A stretch of DNA of 43,587 bases from Oehlia diaphana. Taxonomy: Eukaryota > Glomeromycota > Glomeromycetes > Glomerales > Glomeraceae. Made by a program: the position numbers and the translations under genes. Positions 22,848 to 36,197 of the stretch are shown here, one piece after another (positions within the stretch are counted from its first letter, which is position 1; each line of letters opens with the position of its first letter). The notes under the pieces were generated by a model. That model ran no database searches, had not been told where the DNA came from, and worked only from the letters and a program-made list of their open reading frames with translations. The DNA is taken from contig QZLH01000903.1 in assembly GCA_003833135.1 (NCBI GenBank), forward strand, positions 9,705 through 53,291, given 5' to 3'.

Positions 22848-25800
22848 CTATATAGGTAAATCATTAGTAAAAAAATTTTTACTAATAAAACTTTCATAAG
22901 AATTATTATTTTTTGAACTCTTTTTATATTTACTCATTATCATATTAATATCTGATGATCTCTGCAAATAAGGATGCTGATAAGTTGTATTAATGCTTGC
23001 ACGAAATGCATGTATGGCAGTCATTCTCACTAATGGCCCTAATAAATTTTTTGTAACCACCATGCCATTTAATAAAGGCCCAAATGGCGGGATTTTATTA
23101 TCTCGATAAACTTCTACATTGTATAACTCAATATTTTGGCTACCGGTATTCGTAGATAATGGTGATATGATTATTTGAACGTTACCAAAATCTCCTCCTA
23201 TTGTAGATTTTCGATATTGCCTATAATGTTCATTCCATATTATATGCACATGATCATTTCCTATGTGCCGTTTCTAATTAAAAGAAAAAAAAATATTGAT
23301 AAAATTAACTAACAAAGTACTTTTAAATAACAATTAAAGACACTTTATAATACCTTTCGAAGTTGCTTTAAATCTGTAGGATCTGTTGGCATTCTTGTTA
23401 CATCATGAAATATTATTTCCAAAGTTGAATTACAATAATAAATAGAAGTTGTTCCATTTGTGGAATTTCTTTCTAGTCCACCAAGATATCCTGGATGAGT
23501 GGCTAAATCAATTTCCCACCCAAGACTTGTAACGAATTCGTCATATTCATTACTTCCATTCGTGTTATGTAAAATAGACTGTTCATCTTCTTGTCCTGAT
23601 CCAACATATAATAAAGCAACCTTTATACATTCACGTGAATATTTTTTATCAAGTAATCGGATATCTCGGTATAATGCTGGACCTTTATCAAGCATACTTA
23701 TTGATCCATCTTTAAATGTATCAGGATTTAACCATCCAATATGACTTAAGAATAATCGACATTGTTGATAAGGTTCCAGTGGCTTTTCTGCTTCTGGAGG
23801 TATAACTGGTAAAAATGCTTTTGATAATGAAAAGTCTGCACCAAGTGATAAATGTGACGTAGACCTTGAATACAATGGATTTCTTGAAAGTTGTTCGGAA
23901 ATTTTATTTCTATTATTTCTATTACTTTTATTTTCGGTCACTTGGTTCATGTTATTTCGTAGCGACATAATATTTTCGTACCAAGATAATCTAAAAAATA
24001 AAAAAATTAATTATATTTATCGGTTCGAAAAAACTTATACAATAAAAAACACTATTCGATTCAATAATAAAGCTTATAACTTACGCTTGACTGTCTGTAG
24101 AATTAACATAAAGTATTTCTTCCTGAATGTGCCTATCCAATTCTTCCTCAAATTCAGTCTGGAAGCCATCTGTTATCGTTTCCGAGGAATCTAATAAAGT
24201 CTCTGATAACGATGTGTTCTCGCTCACGCTTTAAATAACAATATTTACATTAATTTCGTTAAAGGACAAAATTATTTTGAAAAATAAATTCCCATACTTA
24301 CTAATACAACAAATTACTCAACATATCAGATTGTTCGTTATTACAATTATCGGCCCAAACAGGTATTCTATTTTTATCTTTGTAAAAATTACTTCTTCGA
24401 TTACGTGATTTTGTCTTTGAATTTCTATATTAGTAAATATATATATATATAAGTACGAAGGACATGGTATTAAGTTAATTTAAATGATTGTGTATGCAAG
24501 ATAAAAAAAAGGCAATACAAATAAAAAAAACAAGATTAATAAAACGTACGATAATTTTGATTTCGATGATGTTGGTTCAACTTTGATATTAGGTCTCAAT
24601 GTCATACATTTTGTAATTTCAGAATGTTCCGGGTCACTACTTTGTTTTGAATAAGGAACAAAATATCCTTTGTAAAACAACTTAGTATCCCAAGTATAAC
24701 GGCCAGTCATATCACGAATTATCAAACGCGATCCTAAACAAAGATTCGGAATATATTTTTGATAAGAATCCTTCCAAGTTATGAATATAAAAGAATCGTA
24801 CATACTTGAACTTTCATCTGGCATTTCAATCACAGTGATAATAGTCTTATCATTAAAAGAAAAATATTGGTAATGTTCGGCACATTCATCATCTTTAGTG
24901 TCGGATCCTATTGGGCCAGTTAAAGTGCTGTATGAAAGAATTTGTTTAAAGTAAGTAATAACAATTAATTTCATGGTTTTTTCCTAATTCTGAATTATCG
25001 AATAATCCAGATTACAAACCTGTTTATTGTTGCAGGACCATAAAAAGGAGCAAAATTGTCAAAATGATGTGTCAAATGCAATAATACACACTCAGCAACT
25101 TCCTATAAATAATAAAATAATTCATTTAATATAACTATTCAAAAGAAATAATAAATATGATATTAATATACCTTAACAAAATTTTCATCCTCGACATCAT
25201 TTTCAATGCCAATTTGAACATAAGTTTCGCTACTCAAATTTATTCCTAATGAAATTCTGCGCGCCGATTTTTTGAATCTCAATTTTGTTTTCTTTCCTCG
25301 ATTTCTAAACGGAGCAGGATATACTTTCTTGTAGTAATTTAGTGATTCCGCCTAATAGGAAATAAAACAAGAAATTCAAACTCAATAATAAATACAAATT
25401 ATAATAAACAAATAAACTTTTAAGGTATAATTTTTCTCATACTCCACGATCTTCAAATGCCAAGTCGATCACATCAAGAACTAGCTGACATAAATCAGTG
25501 TCTGTGAAAATGGTTGAAGGAATCACCATCAACCACTCAAGTAGACAATAAAACAACTTGGCTATTATGAATCCTAAATTTAAAAAAGAAGTTAGTATTG
25601 TCCTTTCTAATCAAATTTAGTATAAATATACCTCTTCCATTTCTCACAGTTGCTTTTTGTATCGTAATATGTTCATCCAGAGCTCCAATTAAATTAGCAA
25701 AAACATCTTGGAGAACCATGATATATATCTATAAAATGATAATACACGAGTTGTATTGTAATTAAGAAACCAATTTCAAATCAGATAAAAAAATAGTTAC

Positions 25801-28800
25801 CTCTTCATTATCGGACCACATTGAAAAATTTTGTGCAAATGTAACTAAGCAATCTGCAGCTGCTGAAACTACTGACAAATGATTCCAATATAACTGATCC
25901 AACATTGTTCGAAAACATTCTTTAACGACAGTCTTATGTGGCCTACAAATATTGAATTAATTTTGTGGATATAAATGTATAAAATACGGGCAATAGACAA
26001 ATACCAACCAAATTATTGCAGTAAGTTCATCAAATGCAAATGTACAAATGCCGTACAACAACATATTATGCATGTCATGATTTTTTATCGAATCTTCTGT
26101 CGACAATGAGTTGATCAATGCTTCTTTCAACATTAATCTTTCCTAAAGTTCAAAAAGTGACAATCAGTTATTAAATAACTAGTTAATCAAATAATGAACA
26201 TTGATTTTTCATTTCACACTTACCTCAGAACATTTTTGACTATCCAACATACCGAAACCTGGTTCATCCAAAGTGAATTGTTTAAGTTATTTAAATTTTT
26301 TGCGTAATAGGAATTTTTACAAATTTACTTACGTATGAGTGAACAAAGTACGGTGATAGCATTTTGTCTTGTAGAATCAGGAATCCTCTTCGAATCATGT
26401 TCAGATAATAAATTTCTTATTGATTCAATAAAAGGACGATAAAGAATATTAATTCCTGGAAGACCTTGAGAAAATAGCTTTGTGGAATTATTTATTATTG
26501 CATATGTTATAGTTCTATCAGAATCAGTTAGCCCCTTCATCATAGTACGATAGAAATCAGGATAAGATTTGTTAGATTCATAATGCCGACGAGACATAAT
26601 TTTGCAAAGTCCACCATATGCTAATGCTCGCCCGGGTGCAAAGGCTCTACAAAAAAAAAATAATGGTTATAATTTGTTTCTTAAAAAATTATAATGCGCG
26701 AATGTGTGAGACTTACAGTGGCAAGTTGCAAGCTTCGAGAAGCCAAGGAGCAAATTCATAAATCGGAGGAAGAGGAACATTCCCAAATTGATTATAGCAA
26801 ACCTATTAATATAACATAAATATTTATCAATAAGTAAAATTCAAAAAAGGACCAAAAAATGAAATAAAAATTACCAATTCAAACATATCTAACATATCTA
26901 TTAAACACTTGATAGCATCAGTGTGATATGGAATAATTTGAATACAATTCAAATTACCCAAAGAATAAAGCATGCTTTTCCATACTAATAATGAACTTTC
27001 AGCAGTCCATGATAATACATCAAGATTAACAAATTCTGGACTTCTAAAATTAGCCAAAGACATTGATAGTTTTTCATTACTGAAATTCGGTTGAGTGAAA
27101 AATACGGCCGAGGTTCGGTTTGACTAATCAAAAAACAAAATTTAATTTTGCGAAACAAAATTTCCAAAAGCCATAGAAAAATAATCAAAGAAAATATTAC
27201 CTTGGCTTCATTACCAATGTCACTACGAGCGTCAAAAAAATCATCATCATCATCTTCGTCTTCATCTGATGAAATGCTACCAGAATGCAAAGAGGAAGCA
27301 GTAGGTCCATGATTTCCAACACCTAACAATTTTGTATCAAACTGGTTCGTATCTGAATGCATACTCAAAGTTCGTCTTCCGGGTTTACCATGCTCAATAA
27401 AGTTCTTAGATGACCCTGGCGATGATAAATCGAAATCTTCACGTGAAGAAGTGCTGCCTGAAGATTTATGTTTTAATGAAAATTGTTTTGTACGATTCTT
27501 GGAAGGTTTTCGACGATGTTGATGGCGTTCCAATGTTGAAAATTCTAAAAGACGTCGTTGTAACTCTACTTGATTAAGATCTACTTGATAAACATGCTTT
27601 GAAAGAATCTTTGTCAAACGCAACATGATTTTCTAAAAAAAAGAAGAATTTGATTGAATTTGAGATTGAATTTGCATGACTAAAAATAATTAAATTGTAT
27701 AGGAAAAAAGCTTTAGATACTTACAGTCCACTGTGAAATTGTTTGATACCATCTTACACTAAAACTCAGTTGAATTGCCATTTTATTCCATAACTCTGGA
27801 TCTTGAAATTCTGACCGAGTAAACGCGTATAATGTAGTCTTAAATAATAAAAAAAAATTGAATATACTTATTGTTATTAATTGATATGATTAAGAATTTT
27901 CACTTACTTCAATTAAATAATCGGCCAAATCATCAGCCAACATTACAGAAGGTATTGAAGCATACTTGTCACTTTGATTCATAATCTTTCTCTGAACATC
28001 TAAAAGTGACCTCAGTAAAGTTTCCCTAATATACAAAAAAGTCAATATTTAACACAAAAAGATATAATTATAAATTCAACGCGTACCAAGTTCCTAACTC
28101 CAATTCAATAGAACTTTCAGTCGTCATCGAACGATATAAGGACAAAACATCTCTATAAATAGAAACTTGTGCCTCCACCTCTATATTTGTCATTCCCCCA
28201 TCAATAGTTAGGAATGAATGATCATCGAACACGAGATTTAGTAACTTTATATATCTTCTAAGATAAATATTTGCATCTGAATAAGACATAGCTGATGTCG
28301 GCGTCAGATTTGGAGTTGTGGATACATCACTTTGACTTGTCGAAGGGGATGAAAGAGGCAAATTTTGATGAGATTTACGTAAAAAGGCTGGTCTTTCTTC
28401 TTCCTACAAATTAAAGAATTTTATGAGTTTGATAGAAAGTGGGAATTACATAATCTAAAACTCTAATTATAAACTAACCCCACTTAGAATCCATACTCCT
28501 ACTATATGAACTGCACCTCTAACGATATCTTTATAAAGTGGACTACCAGCTGGCAACATTAATGACTGCCTTACTATTTCATGTGCAAATTCACGATTCT
28601 CTGGAGCCAACACTATGGACTTTAAAATAGGTGTTGCAGGTGAAGGATATGAAGAAATTGTATCCGATGCACTATAGTTATCGAGGCAATGATGTATGAA
28701 GAATGTAATTAAAGCTCTCAAAATTGTCGGCGGACATCTTTGAAAACCATATTCTTTAATAGTTGTTTTTTTTAACAGAAAATTAGTATATTAAAAATAT

Positions 28801-30834
28801 AATTTAAAATGAAAGTGATAAAATTGAATACCTTGATCTTCAGGTAACAATCCAAGAAATTTGGCGCATTGAGGAAAAAGTTTTACAAGATATTGCTTTT
28901 TAATTAATTCAAAATGAAATTTGGCAGAAGCAAATGCTGCGTCAATTCCCATTCCTATAGCAATACCGTTATCAGGTTCAATACTTTCTATTGCAGGAAA
29001 TTCATAATTTTCTGATGGTGGTATTGATCCAGCTGCTACATGTGCTAATCTAACTATACTGCCTAAATCTATTTGAATTAAATTTATCGCATCAGTAAAT
29101 GTTGGTTGATGTGGATTCGGAAATAAAGCTCCTCGAGGATCACCTGGTAAAAAAAGGGGTTATTTTTTTTTTTGAGTTCTTTTCTTTTCTTTTCTTTTGA
29201 TTTTTTTTTTAAAAAAAAAAAAATAATCTCATTCTGTATTCTTCTTACCTCGAATTAATTCTTGGCCTAGAGCAAGAGGAATATAACTTTTTCTCAATAC
29301 TTTATCTTTTGTATGATACGTTTTTTCATCCATACTTCTCATTTGATCAAAAAAAAATATATCTAACGAAATAGCATTAGAATATAAATGTAGGCATTCG
29401 TCTAATTCCATTGTTTGATCATTTAACCATAATATCAAAAGTTGAAATCCTTGTATTCGAACTCGGGGATGATTTCCATGATCGAGTAAAATTGATAATA
29501 TATTGGCTTATTGTATTAAGAACAATTCAAATGTAAATATAATTATAACCAAAAAAATTGAATAAAAATTTCTTTTCTAGAAAAAAAAAAACCTAAATAC
29601 CTATTTCTTTTTTTTGCCATCCAAGCCTTATTCTGTCAGGTATAAATAAAAATATTTTACGTAATAAAAGTAAGATCTTATTTAAATTCAAAAATTCCTT
29701 TGATGTAAATGACGACGGACGATCCGTTTTCTCTGTTTATAAATTATAAGATCAATGCTTTTTTAATTTATTTATTCGAATTAATTGTTGAAAACAAAAT
29801 TTTAAATTCTCACGTTTTATTTTATCCACTTGATTCATAAATGATTTATAAATTACATCGAATACATCTTCAGCATTTTGTTGAAAAAACTGAGCCTGAT
29901 CAAATTCACTTGTGAAATCTTACACATAAAAAGATAATTTTTTTGAAAAAAAATAAATTGAAAATTCCGGAAATAAAAAATAAAATTTATTATTATTAGA
30001 ATTTTGAAATATTTTCATATTTTAATACATATAAATATAAAAAATAAACTTACCTGTAAAACTCCATAATGATGCGATCCTAGCTTTTGGCCTTTGCTTT
30101 GCATCTAAAAATATCTTTGCTTTTTTTAATAACTTTTCATCTTTGGTTTGAGATGTTTGAGATGATATTAATAATTTTTGTTCTCTACTACTAATCTCAA
30201 ATAGGAATTGTTTTCTCGGAGAAGAAATTGACGAAGCACTAGAATTAACTGAATGATTTGAAGAATTTGTCCCATGTTGCATTCGTTTGTTATTTAAATT
30301 ATTATTTGAATCAATATCAGACAAACTATCACTAAAGTCTTCTTCAACTGTTGGCGATAAAGGAGAGGACTGCGAGGAGGAAACCGGAGAATACTGTCCG
30401 TTATTAGAAGTACGTATACTTTTCTTTCGTAATAATCGCTGAAAAGGTTGTTGTTGTGTTGAATGCGAGGATTGATTTTGAGAAGGTTGATTTTGAGGCT
30501 GCTGTTTAAATGGAGCATCAGCAGCAACTGGACTTGGAGGAGAAGCATTTTGTATACTATTAGTAGTTTCTAGTCTATTTGTATTTATTTCAGCTATTAA
30601 ATCCTTTGGTCTTTGTGAAGAAACCGAAGCACGTCTATGTAAGATTTGATTTATAGCAGTGGCGAATGTCTGTTTTGTTGAACTACTAGAGCCATCTCCA
30701 TTACTGTGAGTACCTCTTCGTTTTCTAGCAAGAGACACTGTTTTTTGTACTTTAGATCGTTCCCGCTGTTCATTATTTGTAGAACTTTCCTTAACATTAT
30801 CGCTATTACTATTAATTATTTCGTCAGGATCCAT
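22848..30834 (-). CDS. RalGAP-alpha/tuberin-type GTPase-activating protein
   Basis: Coding-order exons: 30834-30054, 29918-29814, 29732-29601, 29506-29249, 29143-28832, 28753-28479, 28403-28087, 28025-27908, 27838-27725, 27632-27201, 27123-26875, 26802-26717, 26646-26333, 26258-26224, 26142-26009, 25942-25801, 25728-25632, 25573-25443, 25351-25172, 25102-25020, 24927-24550, 24424-24302, 24228-24085, 23990-23354, 23273-22848: 2000 residues. The C-terminal RapGAP domain has the catalytic 'asparagine thumb' in KRHIGNDHVHIIWNEH (Asn1865), plus GWEIDLATHPGYLGGLER before it and PPFGPLLNG after. The VHIIWNEH and RQYR features resemble RalGAP-alpha more than tuberin. The long helical middle should form a HEAT-like scaffold that binds a beta partner; a Ser-rich disordered N terminus (1-230) leads in. 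It should switch off a Ral/Rheb-like GTPase; the substrate is inferred. The exon 15 donor, GTTGGT, is atypical; exon 14 is only 35 bases. Confidence 0.92.
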
Positions 30835-33800
30835 CCGTTTGTTATTTTGTTAGAAAACGGTCGTGTCACTTACCTATTTTTGTGGTAATCAGGTTTAATT
30901 TCTGCTGTGTCACATGAATTAATACAAATCATGAACATGAATTCACGATATTTTACACGGTTACACGGAAAAATTTTAGATTCCTGTCTGATTAATAAAG
31001 CACAATAGCATCAATAGCATACACTCCAAAATATGATAAATCAAGATAAAATCTATAGTAAAACGTGCGACCAGATTTCCTAAAATCGGTTCCCAGGGAA
31101 CTTTGAGAAGTAATTATATTTAGTATTAAGACAATCCAGGGAGTTAATTATTAATAGTGTACGATTTTCACGGAGACCACAAATGAAAATTACCAACTTT
31201 TGTCAATTTTCAAATCATAACAGGTAACGATAGATCACATTAAATAGATTGAAGATAAAATTATATATTCAATATGTTAATTGCTCCAAATTTATCAAGA
31301 TCGCATACAGGTCTTAACAGGAGTAGTCAGGGAAGGTAGACGCGTTCTTGATATAGTGATGCAGCAATTTAAACAAGAAAAAATATGTACTTTTGGAAGT
31401 AATTTATGCAAATAAAATATTAATCTAACCTTTTCGCATCTGCTAAATTAAATTGCTCAAAATATCTAATCAACTCAACGATATTAATGAGATTGTACGA
31501 ACTAAACGAGTTCTAGTACCGTAAATTACATAATAATTTGGTTCCTTTACTAAAAAAAAAAAAAATTTCGGATTATTCACTTTAACAACTTTTGTTTCAT
31601 CAACATTATTTTCTTAATGTGACTACCCCACAAGGAGAATAAAGAGTAATCATTCCTTGCTTTTCTCCGTAATTCTTGAAATGGATACGGCGCATCTCCC
31701 ATAATTAATACCCCCTGCTAATGTCCATATAAATAATATACCATTTTCAATTTTGTTAATTCCGATTAATTAAATAGAAGGCTATTCATTTCTATTATAG
31801 ATCAGATAATCAATGTTTATACTTGTCCATTTACAGTAAAATTTGTAATAATCTATATTTCTTTTTTCTCATACTCTAGAAAATCCTCGGTCGTATTAAC
31901 TTCCCAATAAGTCTTTGAAATGCAATCTGACATTAATTAGCCGATTTAAATATCATTTCATAAAATTTATTTGGTCGAGTTTTAGTAAAGATGAACGTAT
32001 GCTTCATCTATGAATTAATAATGCCTTGAAGAATTTATTACACCGCCCATAAATAAGAATGATATGCTAAAAAAGGATCGGTAATCAATAAAAATACGTC
32101 TATTTTTGTATACGTATAAAGTGTAATTGTCACTAACGTTGGTACAAACTTTCATTTAAAGCATTTATTAAGTAAATTAAGGCTGATCCTCGTCCATAGT
32201 AAAAGACTGAACCAATCCCAGCTGAGTAAATTTTTAAAAATGATCTATAATTTAGCAATGACAAATATAATATCATTATTAATACACGCTTCATTATCAA
32301 TTTATAGTTAAATGCAATATAAAGATAAAATAGTAAATTAGATTCTAATGATATTAATACAAATTAATTTTTTAAAATAGCTTAGTAATAAATGGCTAAA
32401 CTAGATCTTTTAACCTGTATAAGTCATTTCAACTTGATTATTTATTCAATATTCACTTATTCAGCGATTGAGGGGAAGATTTAAAAAGTTTTGAAAAATT
32501 ATAGAGTTTAAGCAGCAGAATGCCAGAATCAAAGAGGCATAAGAGAGTATTTAAACAAGGAAATATATATACAGTATATTGCTTATTCTTTTAAATAAAA
32601 ATTATTGCTTTTAGATAAAAAAATAATATTTTGGTACTTTTTCAATAAATAATGAGGCGAAGGGAAAATGTCGTAATATGTGTTACGCTGTTACGCTTAC
32701 AAGATCATACATACAATTAGGAGAAACTAGTAATTGTTTGACCCTGGCTACATTCAAAATACTACATAACATGTTATTGAAATAACTACGAAATTTTACA
32801 CTTAGTTTTTATATTCATTTTTACTAGGACAGAAAAAATTGTGTATTAAAAATCATGTTATTTGTTCCTTTCTATATATCACATAATAAAAGAAGGTGAA
32901 TTACCGTTACAAATTTCAATTTATTAAATTTACATTTTATTGCAACTGTTTTTAACTTGATATTCCTCAAAAAAGAACAATACACGAGAGATATAATGAT
33001 AGAGTAAATTAAATAATTATAATTACATATCAATAATTATAATTACATATCGTCCTAACAACTTGGTAATGAACATTATTTTGGCTTTTACATCTTTCAA
33101 AATATCAGAATTTGAATTGTAAATGATATAATGTTGAGTGAATGTTAAGTTCTTATTTCACTGAAAGTAAATTCAAAATATTTAGAGTGAATATCATGAT
33201 TCCATCTCACTTTTCCTTCAAACGAAGTTCTCAATATTATTGTAAGTTCCAAAAAAGTTTATAATTAGAAAAAGTTTATAATTATGCTTCATAAAATATG
33301 AATTTAGCCATAGAGATGCTTTATTCACTATCAATTGTAATAGAACAAAATATTTTATTCGGGATCTTATCATTTAGATAACTTCAAGCGATGGATTAAC
33401 ATCTGATAAGAAAATATGATTCTGATAACGAAACCAAAAGCAAGCTATATAGATACGCTATATATATATATGAAATAATTTCTCAGAGTTTACTTTCAAC
33501 TTGCATTCTTTTAATCATGAGTCTGTTTCTACCTCATAATCAAAGCGTTTAGTCCTTTTCTGATCATTCTTCTATTATCTGTGATTGTAATAGTTATAGA
33601 AAACACGGGTTTTTTTTTGTAGGTAACGATCCGCCGAGCTAGTTGTAGGTTGTAGCATACGTGTCGGAGCTTGTGTAACATTCGTGCACGCGTTTACTAA
33701 TTTGTTTAATTTGTTTGTAAACTTGACTAGACTAAATTGACCGCAGTTAGTATAGTATGACGAAATACTTTTATAAATGGAGTAAAAACTTGAAAAAAAA

Positions 33801-33889
33801 AATTTTTTTCTTTCATAACTTATAGCCTTTTTTTTTTTATCCATTTTTATTTCTTTTTATATGCTAATAATTTCTAGTATAAATTAAAG
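30835..33889. other. 3-kb AT-rich spacer between divergent genes
   Basis: It should carry the RalGAP promoter at its left end and the LisH-gene promoter at its right end. No gene or clear relic was seen. There is a perfect 20-bp tandem duplication at 33012-33051 (AATAATTATAATTACATATC twice) and a 17-bp one at about 33252-33285. An open frame at 33575-33844 on the minus strand has no coding character. Confidence 0.5.
33012..33051. repeat. Perfect 20-bp tandem duplication
   Basis: Two exact copies of AATAATTATAATTACATATC lie head to tail in the RalGAP/LisH spacer. Their identity suggests a recent slippage event. Confidence 0.8.
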
Positions 33890-34742
33890 ATGGCACAACC
33901 AATAAACTCTGAAGAATTTCGTAAAAGAGCCAAACGATTACTTGAAGCGTTCGTTTATGATTATTTGAGAAAATCTGGATGTACTGATACAGCTAGAACA
34001 TATTTCGAAGAAGTTGGCCTTGATAATTGGCCTCCTGAATGGTTAATTAATGTAATTAGAAATGAAATTATAACAAAAAAACAAGAAAATGAAGTCATAA
34101 AAGAAAGAAAGAAAAAAGTCCAAATGCATCACGTAAGTTTATCAAGTATATACTGTAGTGATGTTGTAAAAAGTAAAAGATGTACAAAAAAAAGTTCATC
34201 TAATAATGAAATTTATGAAGAGGGGAAATAAAGGAGAAAATGCTAACGATGATGATGAAAATAAGAAAGAAAATGAAGAGCATATTGAAGGTGACATAGT
34301 AAAAATGATGTCAATAAAATAATTTTTAAACCAAATTTTTTTAAATATACAATAACTTGTAAGTTTGAAGATTGTTAAAAAGTAACAAAAGAATTTTGAA
34401 CTTACAGTGAATACGGGAAAAACTCAGAAAGAAAATAATGAAGAAATTCGGAAAGATACAAATTTCAAGGATGTAGAAGAATACGTAGAAGACGATACAA
34501 CAACAGACGATGCCACCAGACACAACTATCATTGTTCTAATGAATTCATGGAGTCAACTTCAGTCGATACAACTCTATTACCATCTTTTAATACGTTTTC
34601 AAATAATGAACTTCCTAGTATACCATTACCATTGGATGTTCCGGGTGGATTTCTCAATGAGTGGTGGTTAACTTTCTGGGATTTGTTTAGTAATTTGCAG
34701 GAACGTAATTCGAGAATATCCTACGGTAATTCCTTTGAATAA
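33890..34742 (+). CDS. LisH-domain protein with SSDP/Flo8-type WWxxFWD motif
   Basis: Exon 1 (33890-34132) encodes 81 residues with a LisH dimerisation motif, AFVYDYLRKSGCTDTARTYF, ending at a strong GTAAGT donor. The final exon ends at 34742 and carries FLNEWWLTFWDLFSNLQER, which matches the conserved block after LisH in SSDP/SSBP, Flo8 and LEUNIG-type regulators. Those proteins act as dimeric transcription cofactors, so a nuclear role is likely but inferred. Between them an acidic Asn/Asp/Glu/Lys stretch needs a middle exon from 34221. Two joins keep frame: exon 2 to 34298 then 34392-34742 (224 residues), or exon 2 to 34290 then 34408-34742 (215 residues); the latter uses the better CTTACAG acceptor but a weaker donor. 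The gap between LisH and the WW motif is longer than in relatives, and the protein lacks their long C-terminal tails. It could be a degenerate copy. Confidence 0.7.
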
Positions 34743-35173
34743 ATACTTAGCATCTAACTCTCCAAAACAATTAAATTCCGGTCACTTGCTTTTTAATAAA
34801 TAAGAAATATATCTGTGATACAGTAAATTCAATAATAACGGTGTTCGGAAATCTGAATTTTTTAAATTAATTCAAAATACTATAAATTAATTTTATTCAC
34901 CATAGATAAATTATAAAATAAATTAGATAGTTGCACCGGGGGATATCTCTTCATCTATTTATCACATCCTTCACCTTTAATCTTATTTGTCACCTTATAT
35001 AATATTGCTAATGTATTAGAGTAGGTTATTAGAGAGAATTTAAATATCCCCCTGGGTTTAAAGATATAAATATATTAAATTATTTAAACATTATTATATA
35101 AATTAGAATAAAAATATTAATATTATTATTATTAAGCTTATAATTAGAATTATTAGATATATATATATTTTTT
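34743..35173. other. Spacer between convergent LisH and methyltransferase genes
   Basis: AT-rich; no coding signal. A CCGGGGGATAT patch near 34937 and a CCCCCTGG patch near 35049 are the only GC-rich points and are roughly inverted relative to each other. Confidence 0.4.
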
Positions 35174-36197
35174 TTAGCCTACTTTCTTTGCCCATGTCCT
35201 ATGTTTGCAAAAATAAGATTCAACCTTATTTACCTCAATCATCATTTTTTTAGCTATATCTTCATAATCTTTTTTTCTTATTGATTTTGTAGTTATTAAG
35301 GTTCTTAAAATTAAAGAAATAACTAATTCTGCACCCCAGTCACCTAATTTATAATCCCAAACACCAACTGGACATTTACGTACATCTTTTTGAATATCCT
35401 TCACTTGATTCGTTGAATTTAATATCTTTGGTAATTCCAATACCAAGTAAGGATTTATGTTATGAGATCTCAATGATGCGCGAACTATACAGAAAAGAAG
35501 AAATTAATATTCAAAAATTTTAATTAAAAAAAAGATAATATTGATGTACATACATTTTTCGATATGTTTGGTCAATATGGGAGTTTCAGGACCTTCACCA
35601 TATAATTTTATTTCAGCTTCCATAATTTCCAAGTAACCACCAGGTTTAAGTATACGAATTAATTCAGGTATAATAATTTCTTTCCATTGAGAACTAGAAT
35701 ACCATAGTATAGCGGAATGTACAAATATAAAATCAAAAAAATTATTTTCAAAAGGTATTTTATCATTTAACGTCTTTGATTTAATAAATTCAACGTTTAA
35801 AGGTTTTTGTAATGGAAAACATGATATTGATTCTACTCCATAGAATATGGAATTTTTGAAGTCGCTTGACATCTCACAAGCCCAAGTTCCCGGACCACAT
35901 CTAAAAAAAGTCAAAAAACAATTAGATTGAGACAAATTAAGGAAAAAAATAATAATAAAAGAACACATTAATAGGCCATTAATAGGCCATGTACCTGAAG
36001 TCTAAAACTTTAGCACCTTTTTGTAAACATTCAGTTACGGGAGAAGAAAAATTCCCATCAAATATCGTTCGATACACATCATGAGAATATTGTAATCTAT
36101 CTATTTCTAATTCATCTAGATTTAATAACCTTTTGGTACTTCTACGAAAAACATGAAAAATGCTAAGCTTTGGTATGGTTGATTTTAATAATTTCAT
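35174..36197 (-). CDS. Class I SAM-dependent methyltransferase
   Basis: Three exons in coding order, 36197-35995, 35900-35554 and 35484-35174, give 286 residues in consistent phase. The Rossmann SAM-binding loop is split by intron 1 and reads AKVLDFRCGPGTWACEM, the usual D/ExGxGxG motif with Arg68-Cys69 in place of the common small residues. Post-motif I is FYGVES with an acidic residue for the ribose. Then come the NFFDFIFVHSAILWYSSS strand/helix and PELIRILKPGGYLEIME, the classic motif III. The layout matches the small fungal UMTA/LaeA-like or Methyltransf_25 group, but the methyl acceptor cannot be read from sequence. No signal peptide or membrane segment is present, so it is probably cytosolic or nuclear. 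It points toward the LisH gene (convergent). Confidence 0.88.

Noticed and set aside
33575..33844. 89-codon minus-strand open frame upstream of the LisH gene
   Set aside because: Low-complexity Lys/Phe/Ser start, no motif, no splice partners; it overlaps the probable LisH promoter.
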